Positions 1-10,127 of a stretch of 64,000 nt of DNA are shown piece after piece. Source of the DNA: Silicimonas sp. Its GTDB lineage: Bacteria; Pseudomonadota; Alphaproteobacteria; Rhodobacterales; Rhodobacteraceae. The notes under the pieces are model-generated. The model was not told where the DNA came from. It worked only from the letters and a program-made list of their open reading frames with translations, and did not search any database. Each line of letters opens with the position of its first letter. Position 1 is the first letter of the stretch. The stretch is from the NCBI GenBank assembly GCA_013002465.1, contig JABDJO010000094.1:1-64000 (forward strand), given 5' to 3'. The translations under genes and the position numbers were made by a program.

Positions 1-17
1 CTTGAGGAGGGACGATC

Positions 18-848
18 ATGGCACGCGCTGTCACAACCAACCGCAAGGCCCTCAATACCGCAATCGCCTGGATCATCGGATTGTTGATTTTCTTCCCGAT
101 CCTTTGGACGATCCTGACCAGCTTCAAGACAGAAGCCCAGGCGATCAACGACCCGCCGATCTTCCTGTTCTTCGACTGGACGCTTGAGAACTATTCGATT
201 GTGCAGGAACGCTCGAACTACATGAAGTTCCTTTGGAACTCGGTCTTTCTGGCCGGCGGCTCGACCATTCTGGGTCTGATCATCGCTGTACCAGCCGCCT
301 GGTCGATGGCCTTTGTGCCCTCGAAGCGGACGAAAGATATCCTTCTTTGGATGCTCTCGACCAAGATGCTTCCCGCTGTTGGTGTTCTGTACCCGATCTA
401 CCTGGGTTTCATTCAACTGGGATTGCTCGACAGCCGCGTCGGTCTGGTGATCGTGCTGATGCTGATCAACCTGCCGATCATCGTCTGGATGCTTTACACC
501 TATTTCAAGGAAATCCCGGGCGAGATCCTGGAAGCGGCGCGGATGGACGGTGCCACCTTGAAAGAGGAACTCTTGTACATCCTGACCCCCATGGCCATTC
601 CCGGCATCGCCTCGACGATGCTTCTAAACTTCATCCTGGCCTGGAACGAAGCCTTCTGGACGCTGAACCTGACGGCAGTGAACGCGGCACCATTGACCGC
701 CTTCATCGCCAGCTACTCCAGCCCCGAAGGCCTGTTCTTTGCCAAACTCAGCGCGGCTTCGACCATGGCCATCGCACCAATCCTGATCCTTGGCTGGTTC
801 AGCCAGAAACAACTTGTCCGAGGCCTGACCTTCGGCGCCGTTAAGTGA
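18..848 (+). CDS. smoG: Polyol (sorbitol/mannitol) ABC transporter permease, SmoG/MtlG type
   Basis: Inner-membrane permease of a carbohydrate ABC importer, 276 residues, MalG-like. It starts with a hydrophobic helix (about 14-34), has further membrane segments, and carries an EAA loop around residues 172-191 (EAARMDGATL, then a Pro-Met near the end of the motif), the contact site for the ATPase. A strong Shine-Dalgarno (GAGGAGGG, bases 4-11) supports the ATG at 18. The ATPase, a sorbitol dehydrogenase and a mannitol dehydrogenase follow directly, matching the Rhodobacter smo operon, so the substrate is probably a hexitol. The partner permease and binding protein should lie upstream, outside the window. 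Substrate assignment rests on context; the permease family is clear. Confidence 0.87.
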   Translation: MARAVTTNRKALNTAIAWIIGLLIFFPILWTILTSFKTEAQAINDPPIFLFFDWTLENYSIVQERSNYMKFLWNSVFLAGGSTILGLIIAVPAAWSMAFVPSKRTKDILLWMLSTKMLPAVGVLYPIYLGFIQLGLLDSRVGLVIVLMLINLPIIVWMLYTYFKEIPGEILEAARMDGATLKEELLYILTPMAIPGIASTMLLNFILAWNEAFWTLNLTAVNAAPLTAFIASYSSPEGLFFAKLSAASTMAIAPILILGWFSQKQLVRGLTFGAVK

Positions 849-857
849 GGAACGAAC

Positions 858-1862
858 ATGGGACGTATTCAGCTTAAACAGGTCCAGAAGAAGTTCGGTG
901 ACGTCGAAGTCATTCCGCCCCTGGACCTTGAAATCAACGACGGCGAGTTCGTTGTCTTCGTCGGCCCCTCGGGCTGCGGTAAGTCGACATTGCTGCGCCT
1001 GATTGCGGGTCTTGAGGACACGACCTCGGGGCACATCGAGATCGACGGCAAGGACGCGACTTCGCTGCCGCCCGCCAAGCGCGGTCTGGCAATGGTGTTC
1101 CAGTCTTACGCGCTTTATCCGCACATGTCGGTCAGGAAGAACATCGCCTTCCCGATGAAGATGGCAGGAATGGATCAAGCCGAACAGGAGAAGCGGATCG
1201 CCGCGGCCGCCGATGCGCTGAACCTTACTGATTATCTGGACAGGCGGCCGGGCCAGCTTTCGGGTGGTCAGCGTCAGCGGGTCGCCATTGGCCGGGCCAT
1301 TGTGCGCGAGCCTGCGGCGTTTCTCTTTGACGAGCCTTTGTCGAACCTCGATGCCGCGCTGCGCGTCGGCATGAGACTTGAGATCAGCGAACTGCACAAG
1401 CGCCTTGATACAACGATGATTTATGTGACCCACGACCAGGTCGAAGCCATGACCATGGCCGACAAGATCGTTGTGCTTCAGGCAGGTGTGATCGAACAGG
1501 TCGGCTCACCGTTAGAGCTGTACAAGACGCCACGGAACAAGTTCGTGGCGGGTTTCATCGGTTCGCCCAAGATGAACCTGATCGAAGGCCCGGAGGCGGC
1601 CAAGCACAATGCCCATACCATCGGATCGCGTCCCGAGCACATCTCTGTGTCGACCGAAAGCGGCGACTGGAAGGGCACCGTGGGTGTGTCTGAACACCTT
1701 GGAAGTGACACCTTTTTCCACGTCAATGTCGAAGGATTTCCCGAGCCCCTGACCGTGCGCGCAGGCGGCGACGTCGATCTGCACTATGGCGATGCGATCT
1801 ACCTTACGCCCGATCCGGCCCTGATCCACAAGTTCGACGCCGATGGTTTGCGTATAGAATGA
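858..1862 (+). CDS. smoK: Polyol ABC transporter ATP-binding protein, SmoK/MtlK type
   Basis: ATPase subunit, 334 residues, that powers hexitol uptake through SmoG and its partner permease at the cytoplasmic face. Walker [10 protein letters not shown] is at 36-44, the Q-loop Gln at 82, the LSGGQ signature at 134-138, Walker B ending in FLFDEP near 155-160, and the switch His at 192 (THDQ). The C-terminal third (from about 235) is a MalK-type OB/TOBE regulatory domain. It begins 9 bases after smoG and its TGA overlaps the start of the next gene (ATGA at 1859-1862), so translation is coupled. Length is normal for MsmX/UgpC/SmoK proteins. Confidence 0.9.
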   Translation: MGRIQLKQVQKKFGDVEVIPPLDLEINDGEFVVFVGPSGCGKSTLLRLIAGLEDTTSGHIEIDGKDATSLPPAKRGLAMVFQSYALYPHMSVRKNIAFPMKMAGMDQAEQEKRIAAAADALNLTDYLDRRPGQLSGGQRQRVAIGRAIVREPAAFLFDEPLSNLDAALRVGMRLEISELHKRLDTTMIYVTHDQVEAMTMADKIVVLQAGVIEQVGSPLELYKTPRNKFVAGFIGSPKMNLIEGPEAAKHNAHTIGSRPEHISVSTESGDWKGTVGVSEHLGSDTFFHVNVEGFPEPLTVRAGGDVDLHYGDAIYLTPDPALIHKFDADGLRIE

Positions 1863-2623
1863 AGCGCCTTGAGGGGAAGGTTGCCATTGTCACTGGCGGT
1901 GCGCGCGGTATCGGGAGCGCAATTTGCGAGGCTTTCGCCGCAGCGGGTGCCAAAGTCGCGGTGGCTGATCTTCTTGAAGACGACGCAGAGGCCACGGCCA
2001 AAGTGATCGGCGGACTGGCCGTTAAAGTGGACGTAACCGATTTGGCTTCCATAGCATCGGGCGTTGCGGAAGTTGAAGCAGCCTGGGGCGGGATCGACGT
2101 TCTGGTGAACAACGCGGGCGTCTTCAACATGGCTTCGCTGGACAAGATCACGGTGGAAGACTACCGCCGCCAGTACGACATTAATGTCGGCGGCACGATC
2201 TTCGCCGCCCAGGCTGTGGTGCCGTCGATGAAGCGGCGCGGTGGCGGAGCCATCGTTAACTTCGCCAGTCAGGCCGGGCGGCGCGGCGAGCCGAATATCG
2301 CTATTTATTGTTCGACCAAGGCGGCAGTAATCTCGGTCACGCAGTCCCTGGCCCTGGAATTGGCAAAGGACAACATCCGCGTGAACGCCATCGCGCCTGG
2401 TGTGATCGACACGCCGATGTGGAAACATGTCGATGCGCAATTCGCGGAATATGAAAACAAACCTATCGGGCAGAAAAAACGCGAAGTGGGCGAAGCGGTA
2501 CCCCTGGGGCGGATGGGCGATCCGAAGGACGTCGCAGATCCATGCGTCTTCCTGGCCTCGGACGAGGCCCGCTATATTACGGCGCAGACATTGAACGTCG
2601 ATGGCGGAAACTGGATGAGCTGA
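1859..2623 (+). CDS. smoS: Sorbitol (L-iditol 2-) dehydrogenase, SDR family
   Basis: Short-chain dehydrogenase, 254 residues, expected to oxidise D-sorbitol to D-fructose with NAD in the cytoplasm. The Rossmann glycine motif TGGARGIG is at 12-19, NNAG at 84-87, and the catalytic residues are Ser137, Tyr150 and Lys154 (YCSTK). The C-terminus ends NVDGGNWMS, as in Rhodobacter SmoS. It overlaps smoK by four bases and the next gene by one (TGATG). Family certain; substrate from operon context and end-to-end similarity to SmoS. A xylitol or galactitol dehydrogenase would be the main alternative. Confidence 0.87.
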   Translation: MKRLEGKVAIVTGGARGIGSAICEAFAAAGAKVAVADLLEDDAEATAKVIGGLAVKVDVTDLASIASGVAEVEAAWGGIDVLVNNAGVFNMASLDKITVEDYRRQYDINVGGTIFAAQAVVPSMKRRGGGAIVNFASQAGRRGEPNIAIYCSTKAAVISVTQSLALELAKDNIRVNAIAPGVIDTPMWKHVDAQFAEYENKPIGQKKREVGEAVPLGRMGDPKDVADPCVFLASDEARYITAQTLNVDGGNWMS

Positions 2624-4104
2624 TGTTGGTTGCCGCGCGGAAATTGTCGAATACCACGCTTTCGGATCTTGGGGCCGAGATCCAGCGACCGACCTATGAT
2701 CGGTCAGCCCTCACCCCGGGGATTGTGCATATTGGCCTGGGCAATTTTCATCGCGGACATCAAGCCTGGTATTTGCACCGCTTGATGCAGCAAGGCATGG
2801 CGTTGGACTGGGCCATCATCGGCGCGGGCGTGCGCGCAGGGGATGAAGCGCAGCGCCAAAGGTTGGCAGCTCAGGATTACCTGACGACATTGATCGAGCT
2901 TGACCCTGCCGGACAATCGGCGGAAGTCATTGGATCCATGATCGGATTCGTGCCGGTGGAAGAGGGCAATGCCGCTCTTATCGCTCAGATGGCGGACCCG
3001 GCCATCCGCATCGTTTCGCTGACCGTGACCGAAGGCGGATACTACATTGACCCCGTGACCAAAGGGTTTGATGCAACGCACGCGGATATCGAACACGATG
3101 CCGCTAATCCCGGCGCACCGCGCACTGCATTCGGTGCCATGGTCGCTGCGCTGAAACAACGCCGAGAGCGGGGCATCGGGCCTCTCACCGGGCAAAGCTG
3201 CGACAACCTGCAAGGAAACGGTGCAATTCTGCGTCAGACGGTGGTTTCATTGGCGCGGCTTTCGGATCCCGACCTGGCCGATTGGATTGACGCAAACTGC
3301 ACATTCCCCAATTCGATGGTCGATTGCATCGTCCCGGCGACAGGACCTAAAGAACTGGAACTCGCCCGGTCCTTTGGCATCGACGACGCGGCCCCCGTAA
3401 CCCACGAGAATTTCCGCCAATGGGTGATCGAGGATGATTTCTGCGCCGGACGCCCCGATTGGGACAAGGCGGGCGCGACATTCTCGGACGATGTGCATGC
3501 CTATGAAGCGATGAAAATCCGCATTCTAAACGGGGGGCATCAGATCCTGGCAAACGCGGGCGAAATCCTTTCTGTCGAGTATATCTCGGGATGCATGGCG
3601 CATCCTTTGATCGGCTCGTTTTTCCGGAAAGCCGCGACCCAAGAAATCGCGCCACATGTCGATCCCGTGCCTGGCATGGCACCGGAAGACTATGTCGACC
3701 TGATCGACCGCCGTTTCTCGAACCCGCAGATCGTCGATACTGTGCGCCGCGTTGCCTTCGATGGTTCGTCGCGACACACGGGCTTCATTCTGCCTGTACT
3801 GCGCGAGGCCCTTGCGGCAGGCACTTCAATCGAAGGGTTGGCCCTGACCGAGGCGCTTTGGGCGCGCATGTGCGAAGGCACCCGCGAGGACGGATCGACC
3901 ATCGAGCCGAACGACCCGTTTTGGAGCGACTTGACCAAGGCCGCCAAGGCCGCGCGCACCGACCCTGCAGCCTGGTTGGGGCAGTCGCAGTTTTATGGTG
4001 ACCTGGCCCGAAATCCGCGCTTTGCCGAGGATTTTGGTCGCTGGTTGGACCTGATTTGGTCAGACGGAACGGCGGCCGCGATCGAGGCGTATTTGCGCGA
4101 TTAG
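2623..4104 (+). CDS. mtlK: Mannitol 2-dehydrogenase
   Basis: Long-chain polyol dehydrogenase, 493 residues, oxidising D-mannitol to D-fructose with NAD. The N-terminal motif GLGNFHRGH (38-46) is the family's nucleotide-binding signature, and Lys298, Asn303 and His306 form the conserved K-x4-N-x2-H active-site pattern. The reading frame is open upstream to 2542, but the ATG at 2623 fused to the smoS stop (TGATG) gives the expected family length and places the conserved start correctly. It is the last gene of the transport and oxidation operon; the product fructose would enter via a kinase encoded elsewhere. Confidence 0.92.
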   Translation: MLVAARKLSNTTLSDLGAEIQRPTYDRSALTPGIVHIGLGNFHRGHQAWYLHRLMQQGMALDWAIIGAGVRAGDEAQRQRLAAQDYLTTLIELDPAGQSAEVIGSMIGFVPVEEGNAALIAQMADPAIRIVSLTVTEGGYYIDPVTKGFDATHADIEHDAANPGAPRTAFGAMVAALKQRRERGIGPLTGQSCDNLQGNGAILRQTVVSLARLSDPDLADWIDANCTFPNSMVDCIVPATGPKELELARSFGIDDAAPVTHENFRQWVIEDDFCAGRPDWDKAGATFSDDVHAYEAMKIRILNGGHQILANAGEILSVEYISGCMAHPLIGSFFRKAATQEIAPHVDPVPGMAPEDYVDLIDRRFSNPQIVDTVRRVAFDGSSRHTGFILPVLREALAAGTSIEGLALTEALWARMCEGTREDGSTIEPNDPFWSDLTKAAKAARTDPAAWLGQSQFYGDLARNPRFAEDFGRWLDLIWSDGTAAAIEAYLRD

Positions 4105-4175
4105 AGGCGTTTTGACCTCGGACAGATTTGGATGGATATGTGGAGCGGTGCCGTATTGCCGTTGCCAAGAAACAC

Positions 4176-4193
4176 GAACGCCCCGGGGCGTTC
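4176..4193 (+). terminator. Likely Rho-independent terminator after mtlK
   Basis: A perfect inverted repeat GAACGCCCC/GGGGCGTTC lies 71 bases after the mtlK stop and is followed by TTCTCAT. It would fold into a GC-rich hairpin with a short T-containing tail. Because mtlK and tldD converge here, the near-symmetric element could stop transcription from both sides. The rest of 4105-4377 shows no gene that I can support. Confidence 0.55.
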
Positions 4194-4377
4194 TTCTCAT
4201 TTCCTGACCTTCGCTCGTTGGCGAATTTGCGTGAAGCCTAGGGAATGCCGCCGCAATTGGTGCTTCCAATCCGCTGTTGCCAATCAACCTTCGCGCTCAG
4301 TTCCGACGGTTGCCACAGCCGATCATGATCCAGCCTGGAACTAAATAAAATCCCGCCCCACGATACCCCTCGGGCCC

Positions 4378-5802
4378 CTAGGCTGCCGAACCGCCGACCG
4401 TCAGGCCACCGATCAGAAGTGTTGGCTGGCCGACGCCCACCGGCACCCATTGGCCTGCCTTGCCGCAATTGCCGATGCCCGGGTCCAAGGCCATGTCGTT
4501 GCCGACAGCGCGGATCTGTTTCAGCGCCGTAGCGCCGTCGCCGATGAGGGTCGCGCCCTTGACCGGTGCGCCGACCTTGCCGTTTTCCACCCGATAAGCC
4601 TCGGTGCAACTGAACACGAACTTGCCGTTGGTGATATCGACCTGGCCTCCGCCAAAGCCGACGGCGTAGATGCCATCCTTCACGTCAGCCACAATCGCGT
4701 CGGGGTCAGCGTTGCCCGATAACATGTAGGTGTTGGTCATCCGCGGCATTGGGGCATGGGCGAAGCTTTCGCGGCGCCCGTTGCCAGTGGGGGCGACGCC
4801 CATGAGGCGGGCGTTCTGGCGGTCTTGCATGTACCCAACAAGCACACCGTCTTCGATTAGGGTATTCTTGCCCGACGGCGTGCCTTCGTCATCCACGGTA
4901 AGCGAGCCGCGCCGGTCGGGGATCGTGCCGTCGTCAAGCACCGTGACGCCTTTCGAGGCGATCTTCTGCCCCATAAGGCCTGCGAAGGCCGAAGATTTCT
5001 TGCGGTTGAAATCGCCTTCAAGACCGTGACCGATCGCCTCGTGCAACAGGATGCCGGGCCAGCCTGATCCGAGTGCGACGTCCATGACACCCGCAGGGGC
5101 GGGCACGGCATCAAGATTGACAAGCGCAATGCGCAGGGCTTCACGCGAAAGGTTTTTCCAGTGGTCGGGGTCGATGAGGCCAGTCAATGCGTAACGGCCA
5201 CCGCCGCCTGCCATGCCCGATTCCCGTCGGCCGTCTTCCTCGACGATCACGCTGACGTTCAGTCGGGTCATGGGCCTTGTGTCGGTGACGGCGTGGCCCT
5301 CGGGGCGCAGGATCACGACCTCTTGCAGCGAAGCCGCGAGCGTGGCCGAAACCTGGACCACCCGCGAATCAAGATCGCGGGCGAACGCGTCGATTTCCTG
5401 CAGTGTGGCGATTTTCACGGGAAATGTGGCATCGGCCATGGGGTCGGCGTCGCCATAGAGTCTGACGTTGGTGTGCTGAGGGGCATCAGCCAGCGTGCCG
5501 CCACCGTCCCCCACGGCAAGGCGTGCGGTTTCGACCGCTCGTTTCAAGGCGTTTTCGCTGATTTCGGTGGAATGGGCATAGCCCGCTGTTTCGCCCCGCA
5601 CGGCGCGAAGTCCGAATCCTTCTGTCGCGTCGTAGCTGGCAGTGCGCACCCGACCGTCATCATAGGCCAGAACTTCCGACCGGCGGCGTTCAAGAAACAG
5701 TTCACCGTCATCGGCGCCCGCCACGGCCTCGCGCAGAAGGGACAGCGCGCGCGCCTCGTCGATCAGCGTGTCGAAGGGGCGAAACTGGGTTTGGGCTGTC
5801 AT
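4378..5802 (-). CDS. tldD: Metalloprotease TldD
   Basis: TldD, 474 residues, half of the TldD/TldE zinc protease that trims unfolded peptides and processes some modified peptides or antitoxins in the cytoplasm. The metal site HEAIGH (HExxxH) is at 254-259 within a conserved [13 protein letters not shown] stretch, and the C-terminus has the glycine-rich TldD pattern. The frame is open upstream, but the ATG at 5802 is preceded by GGAAAGGAG and gives the usual length (E. coli about 481). The partner tldE/pmbA is not in the window. It is divergent from the cox operon. Confidence 0.93.
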   Translation of the reverse strand: MTAQTQFRPFDTLIDEARALSLLREAVAGADDGELFLERRRSEVLAYDDGRVRTASYDATEGFGLRAVRGETAGYAHSTEISENALKRAVETARLAVGDGGGTLADAPQHTNVRLYGDADPMADATFPVKIATLQEIDAFARDLDSRVVQVSATLAASLQEVVILRPEGHAVTDTRPMTRLNVSVIVEEDGRRESGMAGGGGRYALTGLIDPDHWKNLSREALRIALVNLDAVPAPAGVMDVALGSGWPGILLHEAIGHGLEGDFNRKKSSAFAGLMGQKIASKGVTVLDDGTIPDRRGSLTVDDEGTPSGKNTLIEDGVLVGYMQDRQNARLMGVAPTGNGRRESFAHAPMPRMTNTYMLSGNADPDAIVADVKDGIYAVGFGGGQVDITNGKFVFSCTEAYRVENGKVGAPVKGATLIGDGATALKQIRAVGNDMALDPGIGNCGKAGQWVPVGVGQPTLLIGGLTVGGSAA

Positions 5803-5962
5803 AGAGTGCTCCTTTCCAGGGAAGAGCGAAGCGGCCGATTGCCGCAAGAAGATACCTTGTTCATGCACCTCTAATATGGTTTTTAGCGCACTGAGAACAA
5901 CCGGTCGGCGGTGCATCACCTGTGCCAGTCGATCAGCTATCGCCAACAGGATCATCAGACGG

Positions 5963-6844
5963 ATGCGCTTTATCACATCTCTTAGCAGCCTGGCCGCGCT
6001 TTTCGCGGGCAAAGCGGCCTTTGCACAGGACCTTCCCATCATCGGTACTCCGGTGGACGGAGCCCTTGGATTTCAACCTGCGGCAACGGAACTTGCCCGG
6101 GATATTCAATGGCTTGACGGTATGGTGCTTATCATCATCACTGCCATCACCATCTTTGTTCTGGCGTTGTTGCTGCTTTGCATCCTGCGGTTCAACCAGA
6201 AAGCAAATCCCGTACCGGCGAGTTTCACGCACAACCAGCCGATTGAGGTGGCATGGACGCTGATTCCCATTGTCATTCTGGTCTTCATCGGGGCGTTTTC
6301 ACTGCCGGTATTGTTCAAGCAGCAAGAGATTCCCGAAGCCGAGGTGTTCATCAAGGCGACCGGATACCAATGGTACTGGGGCTATGAGTATCCCGACGAA
6401 GGGATCGAATTCGAAGGTTATATGATCGGCGTCGATTCCGGCAATCAACTGACACCCGAGACGTCGCAGCAACTGGCGGATGCCGGGTATACGGACGAAC
6501 ATTTCCTTTTGGCGACCGACACTTCGGTGGTTATTCCGACCGGCAAAGTGGTTGTCGTGCAAGTGACCGGTGCCGATGTGATCCACGCCTGGACCATTCC
6601 GGCATTCGGCGTGAAACAGGACGCGGTTCCGGGCCGTCTGGCCGAAATGTGGTTCGAAGTCGACGAGGGCCAGGAAGGCATCTATTTCGGCCAGTGTTCC
6701 GAGCTTTGCGGTCTGAGCCACGCCTATATGCCGATCACCGTAAAAGCCGTCACTCAAGCCGAATATGACGCCTGGGTTGCCGAAACCAAGGTGGCCGGTG
6801 CCTATGTCGAACCCGGTGCGGTTCGGGTTGCGTCGGGCGACTGA
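5963..6844 (+). CDS. coxB: Cytochrome c oxidase subunit II
   Basis: Subunit II of the aa3-type oxidase, 293 residues, which takes electrons from cytochrome c at the CuA centre in the periplasm. Residues 1-21 form a signal peptide ending FA/QD, two transmembrane helices follow, and the cupredoxin domain carries His208 and the CuA motif [13 protein letters not shown] with Cys245, Glu247, Cys249, His253 and Met256. The frame is open far upstream over tldD; ATG 5963 was chosen because it begins the signal peptide, though its Shine-Dalgarno is weak. First gene of a tight assembly operon; subunit I (coxA) is not here. Confidence 0.95.
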   Translation: MRFITSLSSLAALFAGKAAFAQDLPIIGTPVDGALGFQPAATELARDIQWLDGMVLIIITAITIFVLALLLLCILRFNQKANPVPASFTHNQPIEVAWTLIPIVILVFIGAFSLPVLFKQQEIPEAEVFIKATGYQWYWGYEYPDEGIEFEGYMIGVDSGNQLTPETSQQLADAGYTDEHFLLATDTSVVIPTGKVVVVQVTGADVIHAWTIPAFGVKQDAVPGRLAEMWFEVDEGQEGIYFGQCSELCGLSHAYMPITVKAVTQAEYDAWVAETKVAGAYVEPGAVRVASGD

Positions 6845-6847
6845 TCC

Positions 6848-7771
6848 ATGGCCGACGCCTCGATCAACGCAACGCGCAGCTATGAGCCGACTTTCGGCGA
6901 TTACTTCGCGCTTTTGAAACCACGGGTAATGTCGCTCGTGGTTTTTACCGCGTTGGTCGGACTTTTGGTGGCGCCTGTTTCGTTGCATCCGGTCGAAGCA
7001 TTTTGTGCAATTCTGTTCATCGCGCTTGGCGCAGGGGCCTCGGGCGCGCTGAACATGTGGTATGACGCCGACATTGATGCGGTGATGCGACGGACGGCCA
7101 AGCGGCCAGTCCCCTCGGGCCGGGTCGAACCGGGCGAGGCTCTGGCGATCGGTGTGGGGCTATCGGGGCTTTCGGTGGTCATGCTGGCTTTGGCCACGAA
7201 CCTGGCGGCGGCTGCGTTATTGGCATTTACGATATTCTTCTACGCCGTTGTCTACACGATGTGGCTAAAGCGATGGACGCCGCACAACATTGTCATCGGT
7301 GGTGCGGCAGGCGCTTTTCCCCCAATGATCGGATGGGTGGCCGTGACCGGGACGATCTCGATTGAGGCCGTCCTGATGTTCGCGATCATCTTCATGTGGA
7401 CACCGCCGCATTTCTGGGCTTTGGCCCTGTTTACCAAGTCCGATTATGGCGATGCCGGGGTTCCGATGCTGACCGTGACCCATGGACGCCCCACCACGCG
7501 CCGTCATATCCTGGCCTATGCGCTATTGCTGGTGCCGGTCGCGGGTTGGCTGGCGCTGACGTCGGTCGGCGGGCCAGTCACATTGCTGGCTTTCGCGGTG
7601 CTGAACGCCCTGTTTGTGCTGGGGGCCTATCGCATCTGGACGCGGGACGATGCCGAGGCCGAAACCGACAATTATCTGGCCGAACGAAAGTTCTTCAAGC
7701 TGTCGCTTTACTACTTGTTCCTGCATTTCGGCGCGCTATTGGTCGATGCCAGCTTGCGGGGGGTGCTATGA
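6848..7771 (+). CDS. ctaB: Protoheme IX farnesyltransferase (heme O synthase)
   Basis: Polytopic UbiA-family enzyme, 307 residues, that adds a farnesyl group to protoheme to give heme O, the precursor of heme A for the oxidase. The prenyl-diphosphate motif NMWYDADID has Asn69, Asp73 and Asp77, followed by the conserved RTAKRPVPSGR stretch. About nine membrane helices are visible. It starts three bases after coxB and its stop overlaps the next start (ATGA at 7768-7771). Heme A synthase (ctaA) is not in the window. Confidence 0.95.
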   Translation: MADASINATRSYEPTFGDYFALLKPRVMSLVVFTALVGLLVAPVSLHPVEAFCAILFIALGAGASGALNMWYDADIDAVMRRTAKRPVPSGRVEPGEALAIGVGLSGLSVVMLALATNLAAAALLAFTIFFYAVVYTMWLKRWTPHNIVIGGAAGAFPPMIGWVAVTGTISIEAVLMFAIIFMWTPPHFWALALFTKSDYGDAGVPMLTVTHGRPTTRRHILAYALLLVPVAGWLALTSVGGPVTLLAFAVLNALFVLGAYRIWTRDDAEAETDNYLAERKFFKLSLYYLFLHFGALLVDASLRGVL

Positions 7772-7956
7772 CCCCGATCAAGGCCACCCATGATCTTCAC
7801 AAACGCCGGTTTTCGCGGAATCTGGGCGTGGGATTGGCCCTGCTGGGATTGGTGGCGATTGTCTTTGGACTGACGGTCGTCAAGGTAACCCGGGGCGATC
7901 CGATGCAGGCCTTTGATCATGCCGTGCGACCCGAATTGGAGGGCACGGGTCAATGA
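7768..7956 (+). CDS. Small membrane protein of the cox operon, CoxF-like
   Basis: A 62-residue protein with a basic N-terminus (KATHDLHKRRFSRN), one transmembrane helix (about 20-40) and a short acidic tail. It lies between ctaB and ctaG with ATGA overlaps at both ends (7768-7771 and 7953-7956), so it is almost certainly translated. Small single-helix proteins in this position of rhodobacterial cox operons are often annotated as CoxF or oxidase assembly proteins; their role is poorly defined. The name is by position and size, not by a diagnostic motif. Confidence 0.72.
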   Translation: MTPIKATHDLHKRRFSRNLGVGLALLGLVAIVFGLTVVKVTRGDPMQAFDHAVRPELEGTGQ

Positions 7957-8513
7957 GCATGGATCCGAAGAAAAAGACCGTGCTTCAACTGGTTGGCCTG
8001 ATCACCGTCATGGGCTCGCTGGCCTGGGCCTCGGTGCCACTTTACGACATGTTCTGCCGGGTGACCGGCTGGGGCGGGGCCACGGATGTGGCCGAGGCCG
8101 CATCCGAGAACCCTTTGGACGAGACGATCACGGTGCGGTTCGATGCATCGAACGCCACCGGGATGCCTTGGGAGTTTGCACCGGCGCAGCTGAAAATGAC
8201 GCTTAGGATCGGCGAAGAGGGCCTGGCCTTTTACGAAGCTCACAACCCCACTGATCGTACGATCGCCGGGACCGCAAGTTTCAATGTCTCGCCATTCACT
8301 GCCGGGGCCTACTTTTCGAAGATCGAGTGCTTCTGTTTTGAAATGCAGGTTCTTGAGCCCGGTCAGCGGGTGTCGATGCCCGTCAGCTTTTTCGTTGAAC
8401 CGGAAATCGTCGAAGATCCCGATGCACGGTTTGTCAAAACCATCACACTGTCTTACACCTTCCACGAAGCCGATCTGCCCGAGGATTATGTCCCCGAGCA
8501 GGCGCTTAACTAA
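7953..8513 (+). CDS. ctaG: Cytochrome c oxidase assembly protein CtaG/Cox11
   Basis: Copper chaperone, 186 residues, that delivers CuB to subunit I. A single N-terminal membrane anchor (about 10-30) ends in the family motif YDMFCRVTGWGG, followed by a periplasmic immunoglobulin-like domain with the copper-binding CFCF pair (Cys126 and Cys128) and the VSMPVSFFVEPE segment. Start ATG 7953 overlaps the preceding stop; an ATG two codons later is also possible. Length matches alphaproteobacterial Cox11. Confidence 0.94.
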   Translation: MSMDPKKKTVLQLVGLITVMGSLAWASVPLYDMFCRVTGWGGATDVAEAASENPLDETITVRFDASNATGMPWEFAPAQLKMTLRIGEEGLAFYEAHNPTDRTIAGTASFNVSPFTAGAYFSKIECFCFEMQVLEPGQRVSMPVSFFVEPEIVEDPDARFVKTITLSYTFHEADLPEDYVPEQALN

Positions 8514-8534
8514 ACGCCCGAGGAAACGACCGAT

Positions 8535-9335
8535 ATGGCGCACGAAAAGAACCACGACTATCACATTCTTGAACCCTCGCTTTGGCCGTTTCTTGGCGCG
8601 GTGTCCGGTTTCATCATGCTGTTTGGAGCCGTGCTCTGGATGCAGGGGATCACCTGGATCATGGCGGCGATCGGCTTTGTCGGTGTCGTTTACGTAATGT
8701 ACGCTTGGTGGTCGGATGTGATCCGCGAATCGAACGTGGGCGATCACACTCCGGTGGTGGCGATCGGTCTGCGTTATGGCTTCATCATGTTCATCATGTC
8801 TGAGGTCATGTTCTTTTCGGCCTGGTTCTGGGCGTTTTTCAAGAACGCCATGTACCCAATGGGCCGCGAAAGCCCGATGGTGGACGGTGTCTGGCCTCCC
8901 GTTGGCATCGAGACCTTCGATCCCTGGCACCTGCCCCTGATCAACACGCTAATCCTGTTGTGTTCGGGAGCTGCCGCGACCTGGGCGCACCATGCGATTG
9001 CTCATGAGAACAATCGCAAGGACATGGCAACGGGCCTGATCATCGCGGTTCTTCTGGGGCTGCTGTTCACGGTTTTCCAAGCCTATGAGTACAGCCACGC
9101 GGCCTTCGGGTTCTCGGGCAACATCTATGGCGCGACGTTCTTCATGGCGACCGGGTTCCATGGGTTCCACGTGATTGTCGGCACGATCTTCCTGTTCGTC
9201 TGTTATCTGCGCCTGCGCGCAGGACACTTCACGCCCGAGCGTCACATCGGTTTCGAGGCGGCGGCCTGGTACTGGCACTTTGTCGACGTTGTCTGGTTGT
9301 TCCTTTTTGCTGCGGTTTACATCTGGGGCGGCTAA
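8535..9335 (+). CDS. coxC: Cytochrome c oxidase subunit III
   Basis: Subunit III, 266 residues with seven predicted membrane helices, stabilises the catalytic core during turnover. It begins [15 protein letters not shown], typical of alphaproteobacterial CoxC, and contains the conserved [14 protein letters not shown] helix, the FHGFHVIVG stretch and the C-terminal [14 protein letters not shown] helix. GAGGAAA before the ATG is the ribosome site. It follows ctaG by 21 bases, the classic coxB-ctaB-ctaG-coxC order. Confidence 0.96.
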   Translation: MAHEKNHDYHILEPSLWPFLGAVSGFIMLFGAVLWMQGITWIMAAIGFVGVVYVMYAWWSDVIRESNVGDHTPVVAIGLRYGFIMFIMSEVMFFSAWFWAFFKNAMYPMGRESPMVDGVWPPVGIETFDPWHLPLINTLILLCSGAAATWAHHAIAHENNRKDMATGLIIAVLLGLLFTVFQAYEYSHAAFGFSGNIYGATFFMATGFHGFHVIVGTIFLFVCYLRLRAGHFTPERHIGFEAAAWYWHFVDVVWLFLFAAVYIWGG

Positions 9336-9374
9336 GTTCAGGATTTGCGCCGTGCTTTCGCACGTCGCGGTGGG

Positions 9375-9395
9375 CGAGGGGGCTTTGCCCCCTCG
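9375..9395 (+). repeat. GC-rich hairpin between coxC and surf1
   Basis: A perfect 9-bp inverted repeat with a TTT loop (CGAGGGGGC/GCCCCCTCG) in the 90-base gap between coxC and the SURF1 gene. No T-run follows, so it is a poor terminator; it may stabilise the upstream mRNA end or be a copy of a dispersed intergenic repeat. No second copy was noticed in this window. Confidence 0.5.
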
Positions 9396-9425
9396 GCACT
9401 CTCCCAAAGCAAGTAGACAGATGAA

Positions 9426-10118
9426 ATGGGAAGCCCTTTGCGGCGCTATGTGATCCCCTTGATTTTTGGTTTGGGCGGCTTTGCCGTCCTTCTTTCGTTG
9501 GGGCTGTGGCAAATGCAGCGGCTGGCCTGGAAAGAAGCTTTGCTGACGGAGATTGCGGACAGGATCGGCGCAGCCCCCGTTGCTTTGCCGGACGCGCCGG
9601 AGATCGACGCGCACCGGTTTCTTCCGGTCGTGATCGAAGGCGACTTCGATGGCCAAGACATTCCGGTGTTCATCGCGCGCGATGGCGGACCGGTGTATCG
9701 CTTGGTGGCAAGTTTCGAAACCTCGAAAGGACGCCGCGTGATGGTGGATCGGGGCGGATTCTCGGCCTTGCGGACCCTGGATCCGACGAAGCGAACCGGA
9801 CCGATGGCGGCAGTGCGCGTGGTTGGCAACCTGCATTGGCCAGATGAGGCGGACAACTGGACGCCTGCACCCGATGCCACCGGCGTTCATTATGGGCGCG
9901 ATCTGGCGGTGATGGCGGCGGAACTGGGGACCGAACCGGTTCTGATCGTTGCCCGCGAGGTGTCTGTGTCAGACGGGATCGCAACGCCTTATCCGGTGAC
10001 CTCGGCGGGCATTCCCAACAATCATCTGGGCTACGCGGTGCAATGGTTCGGATTGGCGGCTGTCTGGGCGGGGATGACAATATTCCTGCTCTGGCGTATC
10101 CGGAAGCGGAGAGTCTGA
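9426..10118 (+). CDS. SURF1 family oxidase assembly protein
   Basis: SURF1/Shy1, 230 residues, an inner-membrane factor that helps insert heme a into subunit I. It shows the family layout of an N-terminal helix (about 9-27, with the GLWQMQRLAWKE motif after it), a periplasmic domain, and a C-terminal helix (about 203-222) ending in a basic RKRRV tail. It follows coxC by 90 bases and precedes thrC by nine, consistent with membership in the cox operon. Confidence 0.9.
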   Translation: MGSPLRRYVIPLIFGLGGFAVLLSLGLWQMQRLAWKEALLTEIADRIGAAPVALPDAPEIDAHRFLPVVIEGDFDGQDIPVFIARDGGPVYRLVASFETSKGRRVMVDRGGFSALRTLDPTKRTGPMAAVRVVGNLHWPDEADNWTPAPDATGVHYGRDLAVMAAELGTEPVLIVAREVSVSDGIATPYPVTSAGIPNNHLGYAVQWFGLAAVWAGMTIFLLWRIRKRRV

Positions 10119-10127
10119 GGAAGACCA

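Noticed and set aside
624-1433. 269-codon minus-strand frame
   Set aside because: Lies opposite smoG and smoK, which have clear motifs; no homology-like features.
7950-8930. 326-codon minus-strand frame across ctaG/coxC
   Set aside because: His/Arg-rich composition, antisense to well-supported cox genes; no ribosome site and no domain.
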